Source: Burkholderiales bacterium (GTDB lineage: Bacteria; Pseudomonadota; Gammaproteobacteria; Burkholderiales; Burkholderiaceae_C). Taken from it: a DNA stretch of 63,929 nt. Under the pieces are notes generated by a model that saw nothing but the letters and a program-made list of their open reading frames with translations, made no database searches and was not told the origin of the DNA. A program made the position numbers and the translations under genes. The stretch is taken from positions 1-63,929 of the forward strand of contig RXJW01000213.1 of NCBI GenBank assembly GCA_003963005.1, given 5' to 3'. This document shows positions 7,857-16,518 of the stretch, one piece after another. Numbering within the stretch: position 1 is the first letter of the stretch; the number at the start of each line of letters is the position of its first letter.

Positions 7857-9991
7857 AGACACCGACCCTGCTCATTCTGCTGACAGCCCTGCTGGCGGGC
7901 TGCACCCACCCTGCGCTGCGAGATGCGGACACGCTGTCGCGCCGCGGTGACCACGAGTCGGCGCTGCGTCTGCTCGACGAGGCCAGTCGGCGCGAGCCGC
8001 AGGACCTTGCCCTGCGCAACGAACTGGTGCGGCAGCGGGATCGCACGCTGATGGCGTTGGCCAGCCAAGCGGAGACGGCACGCGCGCTGGGCCAGTGGGA
8101 TCGGGTGCAGGATCTGCTGCAGCGCATGCAGGCGGTCGATGGGGTGGCGCCACGCACCCGCGCCCTGGCCCTGGCGCTGGAGCGGGCGCGCAGCCACGAA
8201 AGCCGGCTGCGTGACGCGCAGGCGCAGTTCCAGTCGGGCCAGCTTGATGCGGCCCGCGCGACGGTGCAGCAGGTGCTGGTCGAGGACCCCGGGCAGCCGC
8301 AGGCGCTGGCCTTGCAGCAGCAGCTGCGCCAGCGCTACAGCCCGCCGCCCCTGCCCTCGGCGCTAACTGCGGCCTACCAGAAACCGCTGAGCCTGGAGTT
8401 CCGGGACGCGCCACTGCGCACCGTCTTCGAGGCCATGGGCCGCGGCGCAGGCGTGAACTTCGTGTTCGACAAGGAGGTCAAGGGCGACGCCAAGGTCACG
8501 ATTTACCTGAAGGACGTGACCCTGGACGAGGCCATGCGCGTGATCCTGGCGACCCAGCAGCTGGAGCGCAAGCTGCTCAACGACCGCTCGGTACTCATCT
8601 ACCCGGCCACGGCTGCCAAGCAGCGTGAGCACCAGGAGCTGGTCACGCGCAGCTTCTACCTGAACAACGCCGACGTGAAGCAAGCCCAGGCCCTGGTGCG
8701 CATGATGGCCAAGACACGCGACGTGTTCATCGACGAGCGGCTCAACCTGCTCGTGGCGCGCGACACGCCCGAAGTGATTGCGATGGTGGACCAGTTGATC
8801 GCCACGCTGGACCTGCCCGAACCCGAGGTGATGCTGGACGTGGAAGTGCTGGAGGTGAGCAGCGACCGCACGGCGGAGCTCGGCCTGCAGCCCGCCACCG
8901 ACGCCCAGTACGCGCTGCCGAACGCCCCGGCACTGGTGCCCTGGAGCAGCCGCGGCAGCTTCACGACACTGGTCACCAACCCGCTGGTGACCGCGCGGCT
9001 GAAGGGCAGCGCGGGCGCCTCCAACACGCTCGCCAACCCCAAGCTGCGCGCCCGCAACCGTGAAAAGGCCAAGGTGCAGATCGGCGACAAGGTGCCGGTG
9101 TTCACCAGCACGTCAACCGCCAACGTGGGCGTCTCGACGGCCGTGAACTATCTGGACGTCGGCATCAAGCTGGAGGTGGAGCCGACCGTGCAGCTCGACA
9201 ACGAGGTCGTCATGAAGGTCAACCTGGAAGTCTCGACACTCGGCCCGAAGGAGACCTCCGGGGGGCCGCAGCCGGCGACGGCCTACCGCATCGGCTCGCG
9301 CAATGCGAGCACCTCCTTGCGCCTGCGCGACGGCGAGACCCAGGTGCTCGCGGGCCTGATCAAGGCCGAGGACGGCAAGGGCATCAGCGGCGTGCCGTAT
9401 CTCTCGGAGACGCCACTGCTCGGCCGCCTCTTCGGCGTGCACACCGACACCCGCAGCAAGAGTGAAATCGTCCTGCTGATCACGCCGCATGTGCTGCGCA
9501 ACCTCAGCCTGCCCGACGCCAGCCGCAGCCTGCTGGCGTCCGGGGTCGACGCCAACCCCGGCGCCGAGAGCGCTCGCCTGCGCCCCGCGGCGCTGGTGGC
9601 GGTGCCGATGGCCGGCACCCCGCCCGCGGGCCCCGGCGCGCCGCTGGCCGCCGCGTCGGATGCCTTGCGTCTGGCAGCGACGGCGGACGTCGTCGTGGGC
9701 GACATCGTGGCGGTCACGGTCATCAACCCCACCGCGCTGTCCGCCGAGGGCGAGCTGACCTACGACCCGACCCTCGTGGTGCCCGCGCAGCCGGGTGCAG
9801 GCGCGAACGGTCGCCTGCCGTTCAAGATCGGTGCCCGTGGCGGCCAGCAGGTCTTTGCGCTGCGTGCGCTGCCCGGCGCGGCAGGGCAGTCGGTCGAGTT
9901 CACGCTGAACGGCGCCGTCGGCCGGGACGAGCAAGGCAGTACCAGCCCCTTGCGCAGCGAAGGCAGTGCCCGTGTCAACGTCGAGCGCTAG
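7853..9991 (+). CDS. gspD: Secretin lipoprotein GspD-like, with TPR and C-terminal extensions
   Basis: A 712-residue outer-membrane secretin. It starts with a lipoprotein signal ending LLAGC, then helical TPR-like repeats (about 25-150), the STN/N0 domain (about 175-250), an N1-type domain and the secretin core ending near residue 545 with SEIVLLITPHVLRN. About 165 residues follow, including DVVVGDIVAVTVINPTAL, a pattern typical of cohesin-like beta domains. Classical GspD has several N domains and no such tail. The ATG overlaps the preceding stop. It is the outer-membrane pore of this locus. Confidence 0.88.
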   Translation: MKTPTLLILLTALLAGCTHPALRDADTLSRRGDHESALRLLDEASRREPQDLALRNELVRQRDRTLMALASQAETARALGQWDRVQDLLQRMQAVDGVAPRTRALALALERARSHESRLRDAQAQFQSGQLDAARATVQQVLVEDPGQPQALALQQQLRQRYSPPPLPSALTAAYQKPLSLEFRDAPLRTVFEAMGRGAGVNFVFDKEVKGDAKVTIYLKDVTLDEAMRVILATQQLERKLLNDRSVLIYPATAAKQREHQELVTRSFYLNNADVKQAQALVRMMAKTRDVFIDERLNLLVARDTPEVIAMVDQLIATLDLPEPEVMLDVEVLEVSSDRTAELGLQPATDAQYALPNAPALVPWSSRGSFTTLVTNPLVTARLKGSAGASNTLANPKLRARNREKAKVQIGDKVPVFTSTSTANVGVSTAVNYLDVGIKLEVEPTVQLDNEVVMKVNLEVSTLGPKETSGGPQPATAYRIGSRNASTSLRLRDGETQVLAGLIKAEDGKGISGVPYLSETPLLGRLFGVHTDTRSKSEIVLLITPHVLRNLSLPDASRSLLASGVDANPGAESARLRPAALVAVPMAGTPPAGPGAPLAAASDALRLAATADVVVGDIVAVTVINPTALSAEGELTYDPTLVVPAQPGAGANGRLPFKIGARGGQQVFALRALPGAAGQSVEFTLNGAVGRDEQGSTSPLRSEGSARVNVER

Positions 9992-10622
9992 GCGTCCGCG
10001 CGCCAGGGCGACGCCTCTTCGCTTCGCCTGCGCGGTGTGCCGGCAAGGCGCGAGGCGCCTTCGGTGTGGCGCCAGCGGTGACGAGCCGTGCCGGACGTGC
10101 GCGGGCGCGGTCCAGGGCTGCGGGCCGGCGCGGGTTTCACGGGCAGCCGCGCCGGCAGCGCGTGGCTTCACGCTTGTGGAAATGCTGGCGGTCGTGGTGA
10201 TCGTCGGCGTGCTGGCCTCTGCCGCGCAGCCGCTGATGCTGTGGGCCCACAAGCGCGAGCAGGAATACGAACTGCGACAGGCGCTGCGCACGCTGCGCAC
10301 GGCGCTGGACGACTACCACCGTGCGGTCCGCGAAGGCCGGATCACCGTGCCCGCCGGCGACAACGGCTACCCGCGGGATCTGCGCCAATTGGTCGATGGG
10401 GTGCCGCTGGCCGGCCAGCCGGACAAGGCCAAGCGCCTGTACTTCCTGCGCCGGCTGCCGCGCGATCCGCTGGCAGATCGTCAACTGCCGCCGGAACTGA
10501 CCTGGGGCCTGCGCAGCTACGACAGCCCGCCCGACGACCCCCGGCCCGGCAATGACGTGTACGACGTCCACTCCCGCTCCGAGGCGCGCGCCATCGACGG
10601 GTCGCGGTACCGCGACTGGTGA
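9966..10622 (+). CDS. Minor pseudopilin with long leader
   Basis: A type II secretion pseudopilin-like protein. The cleavage motif RGFTLVEMLAVVVIVGVLA is clear, with Glu at mature position 5. The frame from the ATG at 9966 gives 218 residues with an unusually long leader of about 67 residues rich in Cys and Arg; a GTG at 10035 would shorten it by 23 residues, and neither has a convincing ribosome site. The body is helical and ends in a Ser/Asp-rich segment with YRDW. Which of GspH, I or J it replaces cannot be told. Confidence 0.75.
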   Translation: MPVSTSSARRPRARATPLRFACAVCRQGARRLRCGASGDEPCRTCAGAVQGCGPARVSRAAAPAARGFTLVEMLAVVVIVGVLASAAQPLMLWAHKREQEYELRQALRTLRTALDDYHRAVREGRITVPAGDNGYPRDLRQLVDGVPLAGQPDKAKRLYFLRRLPRDPLADRQLPPELTWGLRSYDSPPDDPRPGNDVYDVHSRSEARAIDGSRYRDW

Positions 10623-10632
10623 GGGCCGACGA

Positions 10633-11013
10633 ATGAGGCAGCGGCGCGGCTTCACGCTGATCGAGCTGATCGTCGTCATGGCGATCGTGGCGCTGCTGGT
10701 GGGCATTGCCGCGCCCCGCTACTTCCACAGCATCGAGCGGGCGAAGGAAAACAGCCTGCGCAGTTCACTGCGCGTGATGCGCGACGCCATCGACCATTTC
10801 GCTGCCGACCGTGGGCGCTACCCGGAGAGCCTGGACGAACTGGTGAAGCAGCGCTACCTGCGCGACATCCCGGAAGACCCGCTCACCGGCAGTCGTGGCG
10901 ACTGGGTGCTGCTCACACCGCCGCCGGACGCCGACATCGGCGGCCAGGTGTTCGACGTGCGCAGCGGCAGCGCGCTGCGCTCGCCGGACGGATCGCTCTA
11001 TGCAGACTGGTGA
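10633..11013 (+). CDS. GspG-like pseudopilin
   Basis: A 126-residue pseudopilin. The leader is only MRQRRG, followed by FTLIELIVVMAIVALLVG with Glu at mature position 5. Its middle (ADRGRYPESLDEL) and the C-terminal DGSLYADW resemble GspG-type proteins and the preceding pseudopilin, suggesting duplication. The ATG at 10633 is preferred over the upstream in-frame extension because it gives a normal leader. The end overlaps the next gene by 14 bases. Confidence 0.85.
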   Translation: MRQRRGFTLIELIVVMAIVALLVGIAAPRYFHSIERAKENSLRSSLRVMRDAIDHFAADRGRYPESLDELVKQRYLRDIPEDPLTGSRGDWVLLTPPPDADIGGQVFDVRSGSALRSPDGSLYADW

Positions 11014-11542
11014 CGCTCGCCGTGCAGGCTCTCAGCGGGGCTTCACCTACCTGATCCTGCTGTTCGCGCTGGCCATCGGCGGCATCGGCCTTGCGGCGTT
11101 GGGCGAACAGGCACGCCAGCGCGCGCTGCGCGAGCAGGAAGCGGAGCTGGCGTTCCGCGGCGCCGAGATCGCTGCGGCCATCGCCAGCTATGTGGCTGCG
11201 AGCCCTGGCGCCCGTCACGCCCTGCCCCAACGGATCGAGGACCTGCTGGAGGACCGGCGCTCCGGGCGCGTGGTGCGCCATCTGCGGAAATTCCGCCCCG
11301 ACCCGCTCGGCGGACAGTGGGTACTGCTCCGGCCTGGCGAGGCCGGATGTGCGGGGGAACCCGGCTCGATCACACCCGTCATGCGCAGCCTGGCGGGCTT
11401 CACAGGGGTCAGAACGGACAGCCGCCGGCCGCTGCTGCGACGCGACGGCGACGCGCCCAAGCTGGCCTGTGAGTGGGTGTTTCACCACCAGGCCTTCCGG
11501 CCGCCGACGGCGCCGGCGCGCGATATCCCGGTTTCGCCCTAG
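11000..11542 (+). CDS. Pseudopilin lacking Glu5, candidate tip subunit
   Basis: A 180-residue pseudopilin-like protein with leader MQTGDARRAGSQRG and hydrophobic segment FTYLILLFALAIGGIGLAAL. Mature position 5 is Ile, not Glu; among classical pseudopilins only the tip subunit GspK lacks this Glu. It is much shorter than GspK (about 300 residues) but may fill the same role. It is the last gene of the T2S-like operon. Confidence 0.75.
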   Translation: MQTGDARRAGSQRGFTYLILLFALAIGGIGLAALGEQARQRALREQEAELAFRGAEIAAAIASYVAASPGARHALPQRIEDLLEDRRSGRVVRHLRKFRPDPLGGQWVLLRPGEAGCAGEPGSITPVMRSLAGFTGVRTDSRRPLLRRDGDAPKLACEWVFHHQAFRPPTAPARDIPVSP

Positions 11543-11555
11543 TCCGTTCGGCACA
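11540..11555. promoter_or_regulatory. TAGTCCGTTCGG repeat, copy 1
   Basis: TAGTCCGTTCGG occurs here, across the end of the last pseudopilin gene and upstream of the LuxR-type gene, and again at 12592. The core TCC-N-TTCGG also occurs in the palindromic 16-mers at 15333 and 17541. A weak member of the same operator family is possible. Confidence 0.25.
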
Positions 11556-11682
11556 TCGCTTCGCGCTTCCTTCAACGCCGAGTCATGTGCTGCCCATAGC
11601 CTCCCGGGCTTCACGGCGGCAACCACGAAACCACGGAATTGCCAACGCTTCCCGTCCAAAGGGCAAAGAATTGTCACGCCTC

Positions 11683-12534
11683 ATGACCCAGTCCCCTTCT
11701 GATCCGGCGACGACATCGCTCGTGCTGAGCGACAGCCAGATCGAAGCCATCGTGAGCTCGGCAGAGACCGGGCTGGACGTGCGCCGGCGCTACCAGTTCT
11801 TCGTCTGGCTGCAGGGCAGCTTGCAGGTGCTGCTGCCGCACCAGCTCGCCGTTTGCGGAGCCTACTCGCGCACCCGCCACGAGCTGCAGTTCGAAGCCTT
11901 CAACTCGGTGCCCGTGGACAGCCAGCTGCTGACTAGCTTCGCCGACGGACGCAACGCCTTGCTGGGTCAATTGCAGGCGACGTGGCTGAGGGCGCGCTGC
12001 AAGCCGGTGACGATGAGCCTGGATGACTGTGTCGCTGGTGCCCATGCGACGGCAGGCGAGCTGTTGCGGCATGCGGGCTTTCGGGACCTGATGGCGCACG
12101 GCGCCTCGCGCCCGCAGCGCCCCAACGAGATCGAGACCTTCTTCGTGCTCGCCAGCCAGGCCGGGCCCTACACGCCTCGCCATCGCCTGTGCCTGGAGCT
12201 GATGTTGCCGCACATGCATGCCACCTGGCAGCGCGTGCAGGTCATCGAGCGCGAGCTGCGCGAGCTGCCGCCGCCCCAACCCGCCCGCCAGGCTTCCGGA
12301 TCGCAGATCACCGACCGCGAGCGGCAGATCCTCAGCTGGCTCCGCGAGGGCCGCAGCAACCCGCAGATCGGCGAGACGCTGGGCATCAGCGCGCTGACGG
12401 TCAAGAACCACGTCCAGAAGATCCTGCGCAAGCTGGGAGCCGCGAACCGGGCGCAGGCCGTCGCCATCGCGATCAGCCTGAACCTGCTGAGCAGTTCAGC
12501 GCAGCCGGGCGAGCTGTCGACGCCTCGTCCTTGA
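11683..12534 (+). CDS. epsA: LuxR-family regulator, EpsA-like
   Basis: A 283-residue regulator with a C-terminal LuxR helix-turn-helix (ITDRERQILSWLREGRSN through VKNHVQKILRKLGA, about 210-270). The N-terminal part has RRRYQFFVWLQGSLQVLLPH, which recalls EpsA, the regulator found with PEP-CTERM/exosortase and exopolysaccharide loci in betaproteobacteria. PEP-CTERM genes follow directly, which supports this. The ATG at 11683 is taken because the upstream in-frame extension looks non-coding. It is a candidate regulator of the surrounding surface genes. Confidence 0.7.
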   Translation: MTQSPSDPATTSLVLSDSQIEAIVSSAETGLDVRRRYQFFVWLQGSLQVLLPHQLAVCGAYSRTRHELQFEAFNSVPVDSQLLTSFADGRNALLGQLQATWLRARCKPVTMSLDDCVAGAHATAGELLRHAGFRDLMAHGASRPQRPNEIETFFVLASQAGPYTPRHRLCLELMLPHMHATWQRVQVIERELRELPPPQPARQASGSQITDRERQILSWLREGRSNPQIGETLGISALTVKNHVQKILRKLGAANRAQAVAIAISLNLLSSSAQPGELSTPRP

Positions 12535-12835
12535 TCACCCCCAGCTTGAAGTCCGCGTGGCGCGGCGTTTCATCGGTTCAGCCGCCGCACGTAGTCCGTT
12601 CGGGCTGTGACGCCGGGTGTGACATCTGCACGCATGTCACCGCGCGCTGCCACAGTGATTCTTGTCGCAGGACGACATACGTTCTTTGAAACCGGGCACG
12701 TCCCAGGCACCCAGACAGATCGCCGGAAGCCACCAGGCCTCTGAACGACCCGATCCAGGCGCCCCAGCAGCAAGTGACGCGGGCCTGCCTGCGTCAGGTC
12801 GATTCCGCACCCATCTTTAATCTGGAGAGACTGAC
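12535..12835. other. 301-base intergenic region before PEP-CTERM genes
   Basis: No gene is seen. It contains TAGTCCGTTCGG at 12592 and ends with the ribosome site GGAGAGA before the next ATG. I looked for a sigma-54 promoter, which drives many PEP-CTERM genes, and found none convincing. The long leader suggests regulation here. Confidence 0.5.
12592..12607. promoter_or_regulatory. TAGTCCGTTCGG repeat, copy 2
   Basis: Second copy of TAGTCCGTTCGG, 244 bases before the first PEP-CTERM start and just after the EpsA-like gene. The 12-base identity with 11540-11551 is exact; the role is inferred. Confidence 0.25.
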
Positions 12836-13630
12836 ATGAAGTTCACCAAGACCCTCGCCGCCGCTGCCGTTCTGGCGGCGATCAGCACGCCCGCACTCGC
12901 CAACATCAAGGGCGTTGCAGACGGCACGTCCGAAATCTTCCTGGTCGTTGGCGACAACAACGGCTCCTTCCTGCTGGACACCGGCGTGAGCCTGAACAGC
13001 CTGCTCGCGTCGGCCAACGCCACCGGCACCGTCTTCAGCCGTGCCGTCGCCGGCGCCGCCTGGACGTCCTACCTGGCCAGCGACACCAACATCTTCGACG
13101 GCTCCCCGAGCACGACCACGGGCACCCGCTGGGCCCTGTTTGTCTATGACGGCGTCGGCAATTTCGACCCGACCGGCCACAAGGTCATCACGACGGTCGG
13201 CGCGGGCGTCACGCCGGCCAGCATCACCTTCGACGGCGACACGCTGATCGGCACCTACTCCATCAACGGCAACATCGCCCAGCAGGCCAACGGCACCGGC
13301 ACCCATACCGGCCTGCCGTCCGTGAACGGCTCCAGCTTCAACCCGAAGGGCACCCAGGGCTATTTCGGCAACGACTTCTTCACCTTCGGCACCGCCAACA
13401 CCAAGATCGGCAACGCCGTCGGCGTGTCGTCGCGCCTCGTGTTCATCAACCCGTCCGACCCGGATGACGGCACGCTGCCGGTCAAGGCCAGCTACCTGGG
13501 CCAGCTGCAAGCCAGCTTCGACGGCACGACGCTCGTCGTGGCCGCCGCGGTTCCGGAGCCGACCACCTACGCGATGCTGATCGCCGGCCTGGCCGCCGTC
13601 GGCTTCGTCGCTCGCCGTCGCGCCTCCTGA
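12836..13630 (+). CDS. PEP-CTERM surface protein 1
   Basis: A 264-residue exported protein with a signal peptide ending TPALA and a C-terminal sorting signal VPEPTTYAMLIAGLAAVG followed by ARRR. This is the PEP-CTERM tail recognised by exosortase, so the mature protein is expected at the outer surface or in extracellular matrix. The N-terminal part (EIFLVVGDNNGSFLLDTGVS) resembles the PEP-CTERM proteins at 15432 and 16519, so the three form a local family. It has a good ribosome site (GGAGAGA). No exosortase is in the window. Confidence 0.88.
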   Translation: MKFTKTLAAAAVLAAISTPALANIKGVADGTSEIFLVVGDNNGSFLLDTGVSLNSLLASANATGTVFSRAVAGAAWTSYLASDTNIFDGSPSTTTGTRWALFVYDGVGNFDPTGHKVITTVGAGVTPASITFDGDTLIGTYSINGNIAQQANGTGTHTGLPSVNGSSFNPKGTQGYFGNDFFTFGTANTKIGNAVGVSSRLVFINPSDPDDGTLPVKASYLGQLQASFDGTTLVVAAAVPEPTTYAMLIAGLAAVGFVARRRAS

Positions 13631-13646
13631 TCAGCCGATCCCCCTG

Positions 13647-13706
13647 AGCCGGCCCGCCCGGCTTTCCGACTCCACCCCTCGATCGCGTCCTGCGGGATGC
13701 GAGGGG
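13647..13706 (+). terminator. Two stem-loops after PEP-CTERM gene
   Basis: AGCCGG-CCCGC-CCGGCT (13647-13663) runs into TTT, and CCCCTCG (13675-13681) pairs with CGAGGGG (13700-13706), extended by ATC/GAT. The first is a weak intrinsic terminator; together they may reduce read-through into the next gene. Confidence 0.45.
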
Positions 13707-13737
13707 GGGCTCTCACCCCAGTCACAGGACTCTCCCC

Positions 13738-15246
13738 ATGAAGCTCCGTCTCCTTGCCCTCGCCGCCCTGCTGGCCTCGACCGGCGCCCAAGCGCTGACC
13801 CCAGCTCAGATCGTCGCCGCCCGCGGCACCACGCTGAAGGAAATTACTTTCTCCGGCGCCTCCGCCCTGCGCCTGTCCTTCGCGTCCTACATGGCCGAAA
13901 TCTGCGACACCACCACGCTGCACATCTACTTCGACAGCGCCAGCGGCAACAACCACCGTGCCTATGCCTGCAACCTGAAGGTCGCGGCCGGCAACTACGC
14001 CGCCGGCACGCCGGTGGTGGTCTACAAGCGTGACCAGGGCGGCTCTGCCCAGGGCCTGGCCCCCGTCGCGACCAACACGGCCATCGCCCACATGCGCATC
14101 CTCGACAACTCGAGCTGCACCGTCACGGGCACGCCCGATTTCAGCGACATCGCGATTCCCAACTACATCTGCACCACCACCGAGACTCGCGTCTCCGATG
14201 CCGGCATCACCGACGTCGAGCCCGCCATCCTGAACCAGGTGCCGAACCTGGCCGACAACACCGCCGGCGACCCGGCCAGCGGCACGCAGGCAGCCGTCGA
14301 CACGTCCAACCTGAATGTCGCGTCCTTCGTGCAAGGCATCTTCGGCGTGGTTGTGAACAAGCAGGCCTACCTGGCCCTGCAGCGCACGCAAGGCCTGGAC
14401 AATGCCGGCGCGATCGATGAAGACGTCGCCAAGCGCCCGAGCCTGCCGACCAACTTCGTGCGCGCCATGCTGCTGGGTGGCCTGTCGGCCTCCAACACGA
14501 CCAAGCGCGGCTGGGGTCTGGTGATCAGCGAGACGGTCGATCCGTCCGTCAACACCAAGGCCTTCAACATCTGCCGTCGCCAGCCGGGTTCGGGCACGCA
14601 AGCCGCGTCCAACATGTATTTCATGCAGAACCCCTGCTCGAGCTCGGCGGCATCGCCGCTGCGCCAGGCCTCGGCCACGCAACCCTTGCCGGTCGCAACC
14701 GGCACGTACAACGTGCGTGAGGAGTCGGGCACGGGCGGCGTCGAAAGCTGCGTCGGCGTGACCCGCGATGCCAACGGCAACATCACTGGCGGTGTCGACA
14801 GCGTCGCTGGTGCCTACGGTCTGGCCGTGCTCGGCCGCGAGAACAGCCCCCTGCCGAACAACGCCACGCCGGGCGGCAACAAGGACAAGGGCTACCGCTA
14901 CGTCAGGCTCGATGGCGCTCAGCCGGACCGCTATGACGCCACGACGAAGAAGGGTGCCGCGACCGGCGACTACGACTTCGTCTACGAGTCCACGCTGCAG
15001 TACAACACCACCAACCCCAACCTGGACGGCGACAAGATCGCGTTCATCACGTCCATCCGCACCGGCGCTCCGAAGCCTTCCGCGCTCGCCGCAGCGGACA
15101 TCGACACCCAGCAGGGCGTGATGTCGCCGCAAGGCGCCTGGTCGGCCCTCGGCCAGTACCCGGCCCTGAGCAACACCGACCGTCCGTTCGCCTCGCGCCT
15201 GTCGCGCACGGCCGGCAGCTGCTCGGTCCAGCGCTACGTCCGCTGA
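13738..15246 (+). CDS. Secreted protein of unknown function, 502 residues
   Basis: A protein with a signal peptide (MKLRLLALAALLASTGAQA) and no PEP-CTERM or other sorting tail. I do not recognise the family. The start of the mature part, EITFSGASALRLSFASYM, and a later SDAGITDVEP motif recall the phosphate-binding (PstS-like) periplasmic fold, which would make it a ligand-binding protein, but the likeness is short. Ten or so Cys residues suggest disulphides. It sits between PEP-CTERM genes and is followed by a strong terminator, so it is likely expressed alone or with the preceding gene. A T2S substrate is possible. Confidence 0.65.
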   Translation: MKLRLLALAALLASTGAQALTPAQIVAARGTTLKEITFSGASALRLSFASYMAEICDTTTLHIYFDSASGNNHRAYACNLKVAAGNYAAGTPVVVYKRDQGGSAQGLAPVATNTAIAHMRILDNSSCTVTGTPDFSDIAIPNYICTTTETRVSDAGITDVEPAILNQVPNLADNTAGDPASGTQAAVDTSNLNVASFVQGIFGVVVNKQAYLALQRTQGLDNAGAIDEDVAKRPSLPTNFVRAMLLGGLSASNTTKRGWGLVISETVDPSVNTKAFNICRRQPGSGTQAASNMYFMQNPCSSSAASPLRQASATQPLPVATGTYNVREESGTGGVESCVGVTRDANGNITGGVDSVAGAYGLAVLGRENSPLPNNATPGGNKDKGYRYVRLDGAQPDRYDATTKKGAATGDYDFVYESTLQYNTTNPNLDGDKIAFITSIRTGAPKPSALAAADIDTQQGVMSPQGAWSALGQYPALSNTDRPFASRLSRTAGSCSVQRYVR

Positions 15247-15280
15247 TCGAACGCGGGGCATCTGCCCCACGTCCTGAGCT

Positions 15281-15308
15281 GGCCGGGCCCCGAGGGCCCG
15301 GCCTTTTT
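15281..15308 (+). terminator. Strong intrinsic terminator
   Basis: GGCCGGGCC-C-CGAG-GGCCCGGCC forms a GC stem of at least nine pairs, followed by TTTTT. It ends the transcript of the 502-residue protein gene. Confidence 0.9.
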
Positions 15309-15332
15309 CATGTCGATCTCGCGGCGGTCGCC

Positions 15333-15348
15333 TGATCCGAATGGATCA
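15333..15348. promoter_or_regulatory. Palindromic 16-mer before PEP-CTERM pair
   Basis: TGATCCGAATGGATCA, extended to CTGATCC-GAAT-GGATCAG, is a perfect 7-bp inverted repeat 83 bases before the next start codon and after a terminator, where a promoter would lie. It is the exact reverse complement of the element at 17541-17556. It looks like an operator for a dimeric regulator. Confidence 0.55.
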
Positions 15349-15431
15349 GCGCAGGCCAGCAGCATTTCTTCGCCTATTCACCACTCGTCGTGACACTGTT
15401 CACATCTCTAGCGACCTCGGTCTGCCGTCCC

Positions 15432-16508
15432 ATGAAGCTCCTCCGCCACACCGTCTCCGCTGTTGCCTTCGCGACGCTGGCCGCCGCCCTGTCGCCGGCC
15501 CGTGCGGCCATTTCCACGCAGGTTCCAGGCTATGAGCTCTTCCTGGTCGTGATGGACCAGGCCAACGCCAAGATGACCTACGTGAAAGACCTGGGCATCG
15601 ACGCGCTCGACTTTTGGGTCCAGGGCCAGCAGGACGCCGGTGCCAACCTCTTCCGGACGCTGGATCCGGCCACCGATCCCGCCTTCCAGGCGTTTCTGGG
15701 CGCGGCCAATCTCACCACGACCCGCTGGATGGTGCTCGGCTTCAACAACGCACAAGTCGAAGCGAACACGACCGCGTTCACGACGCTCACGAACAACAAC
15801 GTCGTGGCCACGCAGACGGCGTCATTCGACCGCATGAAGAGCCTGGAGGGCAGCAACTTCACGACAACCCAGACCTCGTATGTGAGCTTGCTGACGTCAC
15901 TGAACATCGCGACCGTGCCGGCGCAGATCAAGATCACGACCCACAACTCGCTGGCCAACGGCAGCTCGCTGGCCAGCAAGAACGACGGCAATTCCACCTA
16001 CTTCGACAAGACCAAGGGCTTTCAGGACCTGCAATCACCGGGCGGGGACGGCGACTGCATCCTGTTCCAGAAGGTCTGCGCCGGCAATCCGCTGGGGGTC
16101 TCTTCCTGGTTCTATCGGCTGAGTCCCGTCCTCACCGACCCGACGGATCCAACCGTCGGCATCGAAGGCTCACAGCCGGTGATCGTCGACGAGTTCGACA
16201 ACCTCACGGCCGATGGCTACTGGGGTTTGATCAAGGATCCGAACTCCGCCAAGTACATCCTCAGCTACACCTTGGCGGGCGCGAACCCGAAGTCCCTGAC
16301 CAGCACGGATGCCGGTCGGCTGCGCCTGTCGACGATCGATTACAGCGCCGAAAGCGGCGCCGCTCGATTGATCGGCATCCTGCCGGACGACGTGGCCCTG
16401 CAGGGCGCGGTGACGGCCGTGCCCGAACCACAGACCTGGGGCCTGATGCTCGGCGGCCTCGCCGTGCTGGGCGGTCTGCGCCGCGTGCGTCGCGTTCAGC
16501 AGGCCTGA
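15432..16508 (+). CDS. PEP-CTERM surface protein 2
   Basis: A 358-residue exported protein from the ATG at 15432, chosen because it begins the signal peptide MKLLRHTVSAVAF. The C-terminus has the PEP-CTERM tail VPEPQTWGLMLGGLAVLGG followed by LRRVRR. The body shares ELFLVVMDQ, DLGIDALDFWVQGQQDAG, SSWFYR, VDEFDNLTADGYWGL and DYSAESGAARLIG with the next gene, so the two are paralogues. No known enzymatic motif is seen. It is probably co-transcribed with the next gene, which starts 10 bases on. Confidence 0.87.
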   Translation: MKLLRHTVSAVAFATLAAALSPARAAISTQVPGYELFLVVMDQANAKMTYVKDLGIDALDFWVQGQQDAGANLFRTLDPATDPAFQAFLGAANLTTTRWMVLGFNNAQVEANTTAFTTLTNNNVVATQTASFDRMKSLEGSNFTTTQTSYVSLLTSLNIATVPAQIKITTHNSLANGSSLASKNDGNSTYFDKTKGFQDLQSPGGDGDCILFQKVCAGNPLGVSSWFYRLSPVLTDPTDPTVGIEGSQPVIVDEFDNLTADGYWGLIKDPNSAKYILSYTLAGANPKSLTSTDAGRLRLSTIDYSAESGAARLIGILPDDVALQGAVTAVPEPQTWGLMLGGLAVLGGLRRVRRVQQA

Positions 16509-16518
16509 GGAGATCATC

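Noticed and set aside
12535..12835. Sigma-54 promoter for PEP-CTERM genes
   Set aside because: I looked for GG-N10-GC with the usual TGGCAC/TTGC context and found only poor matches.
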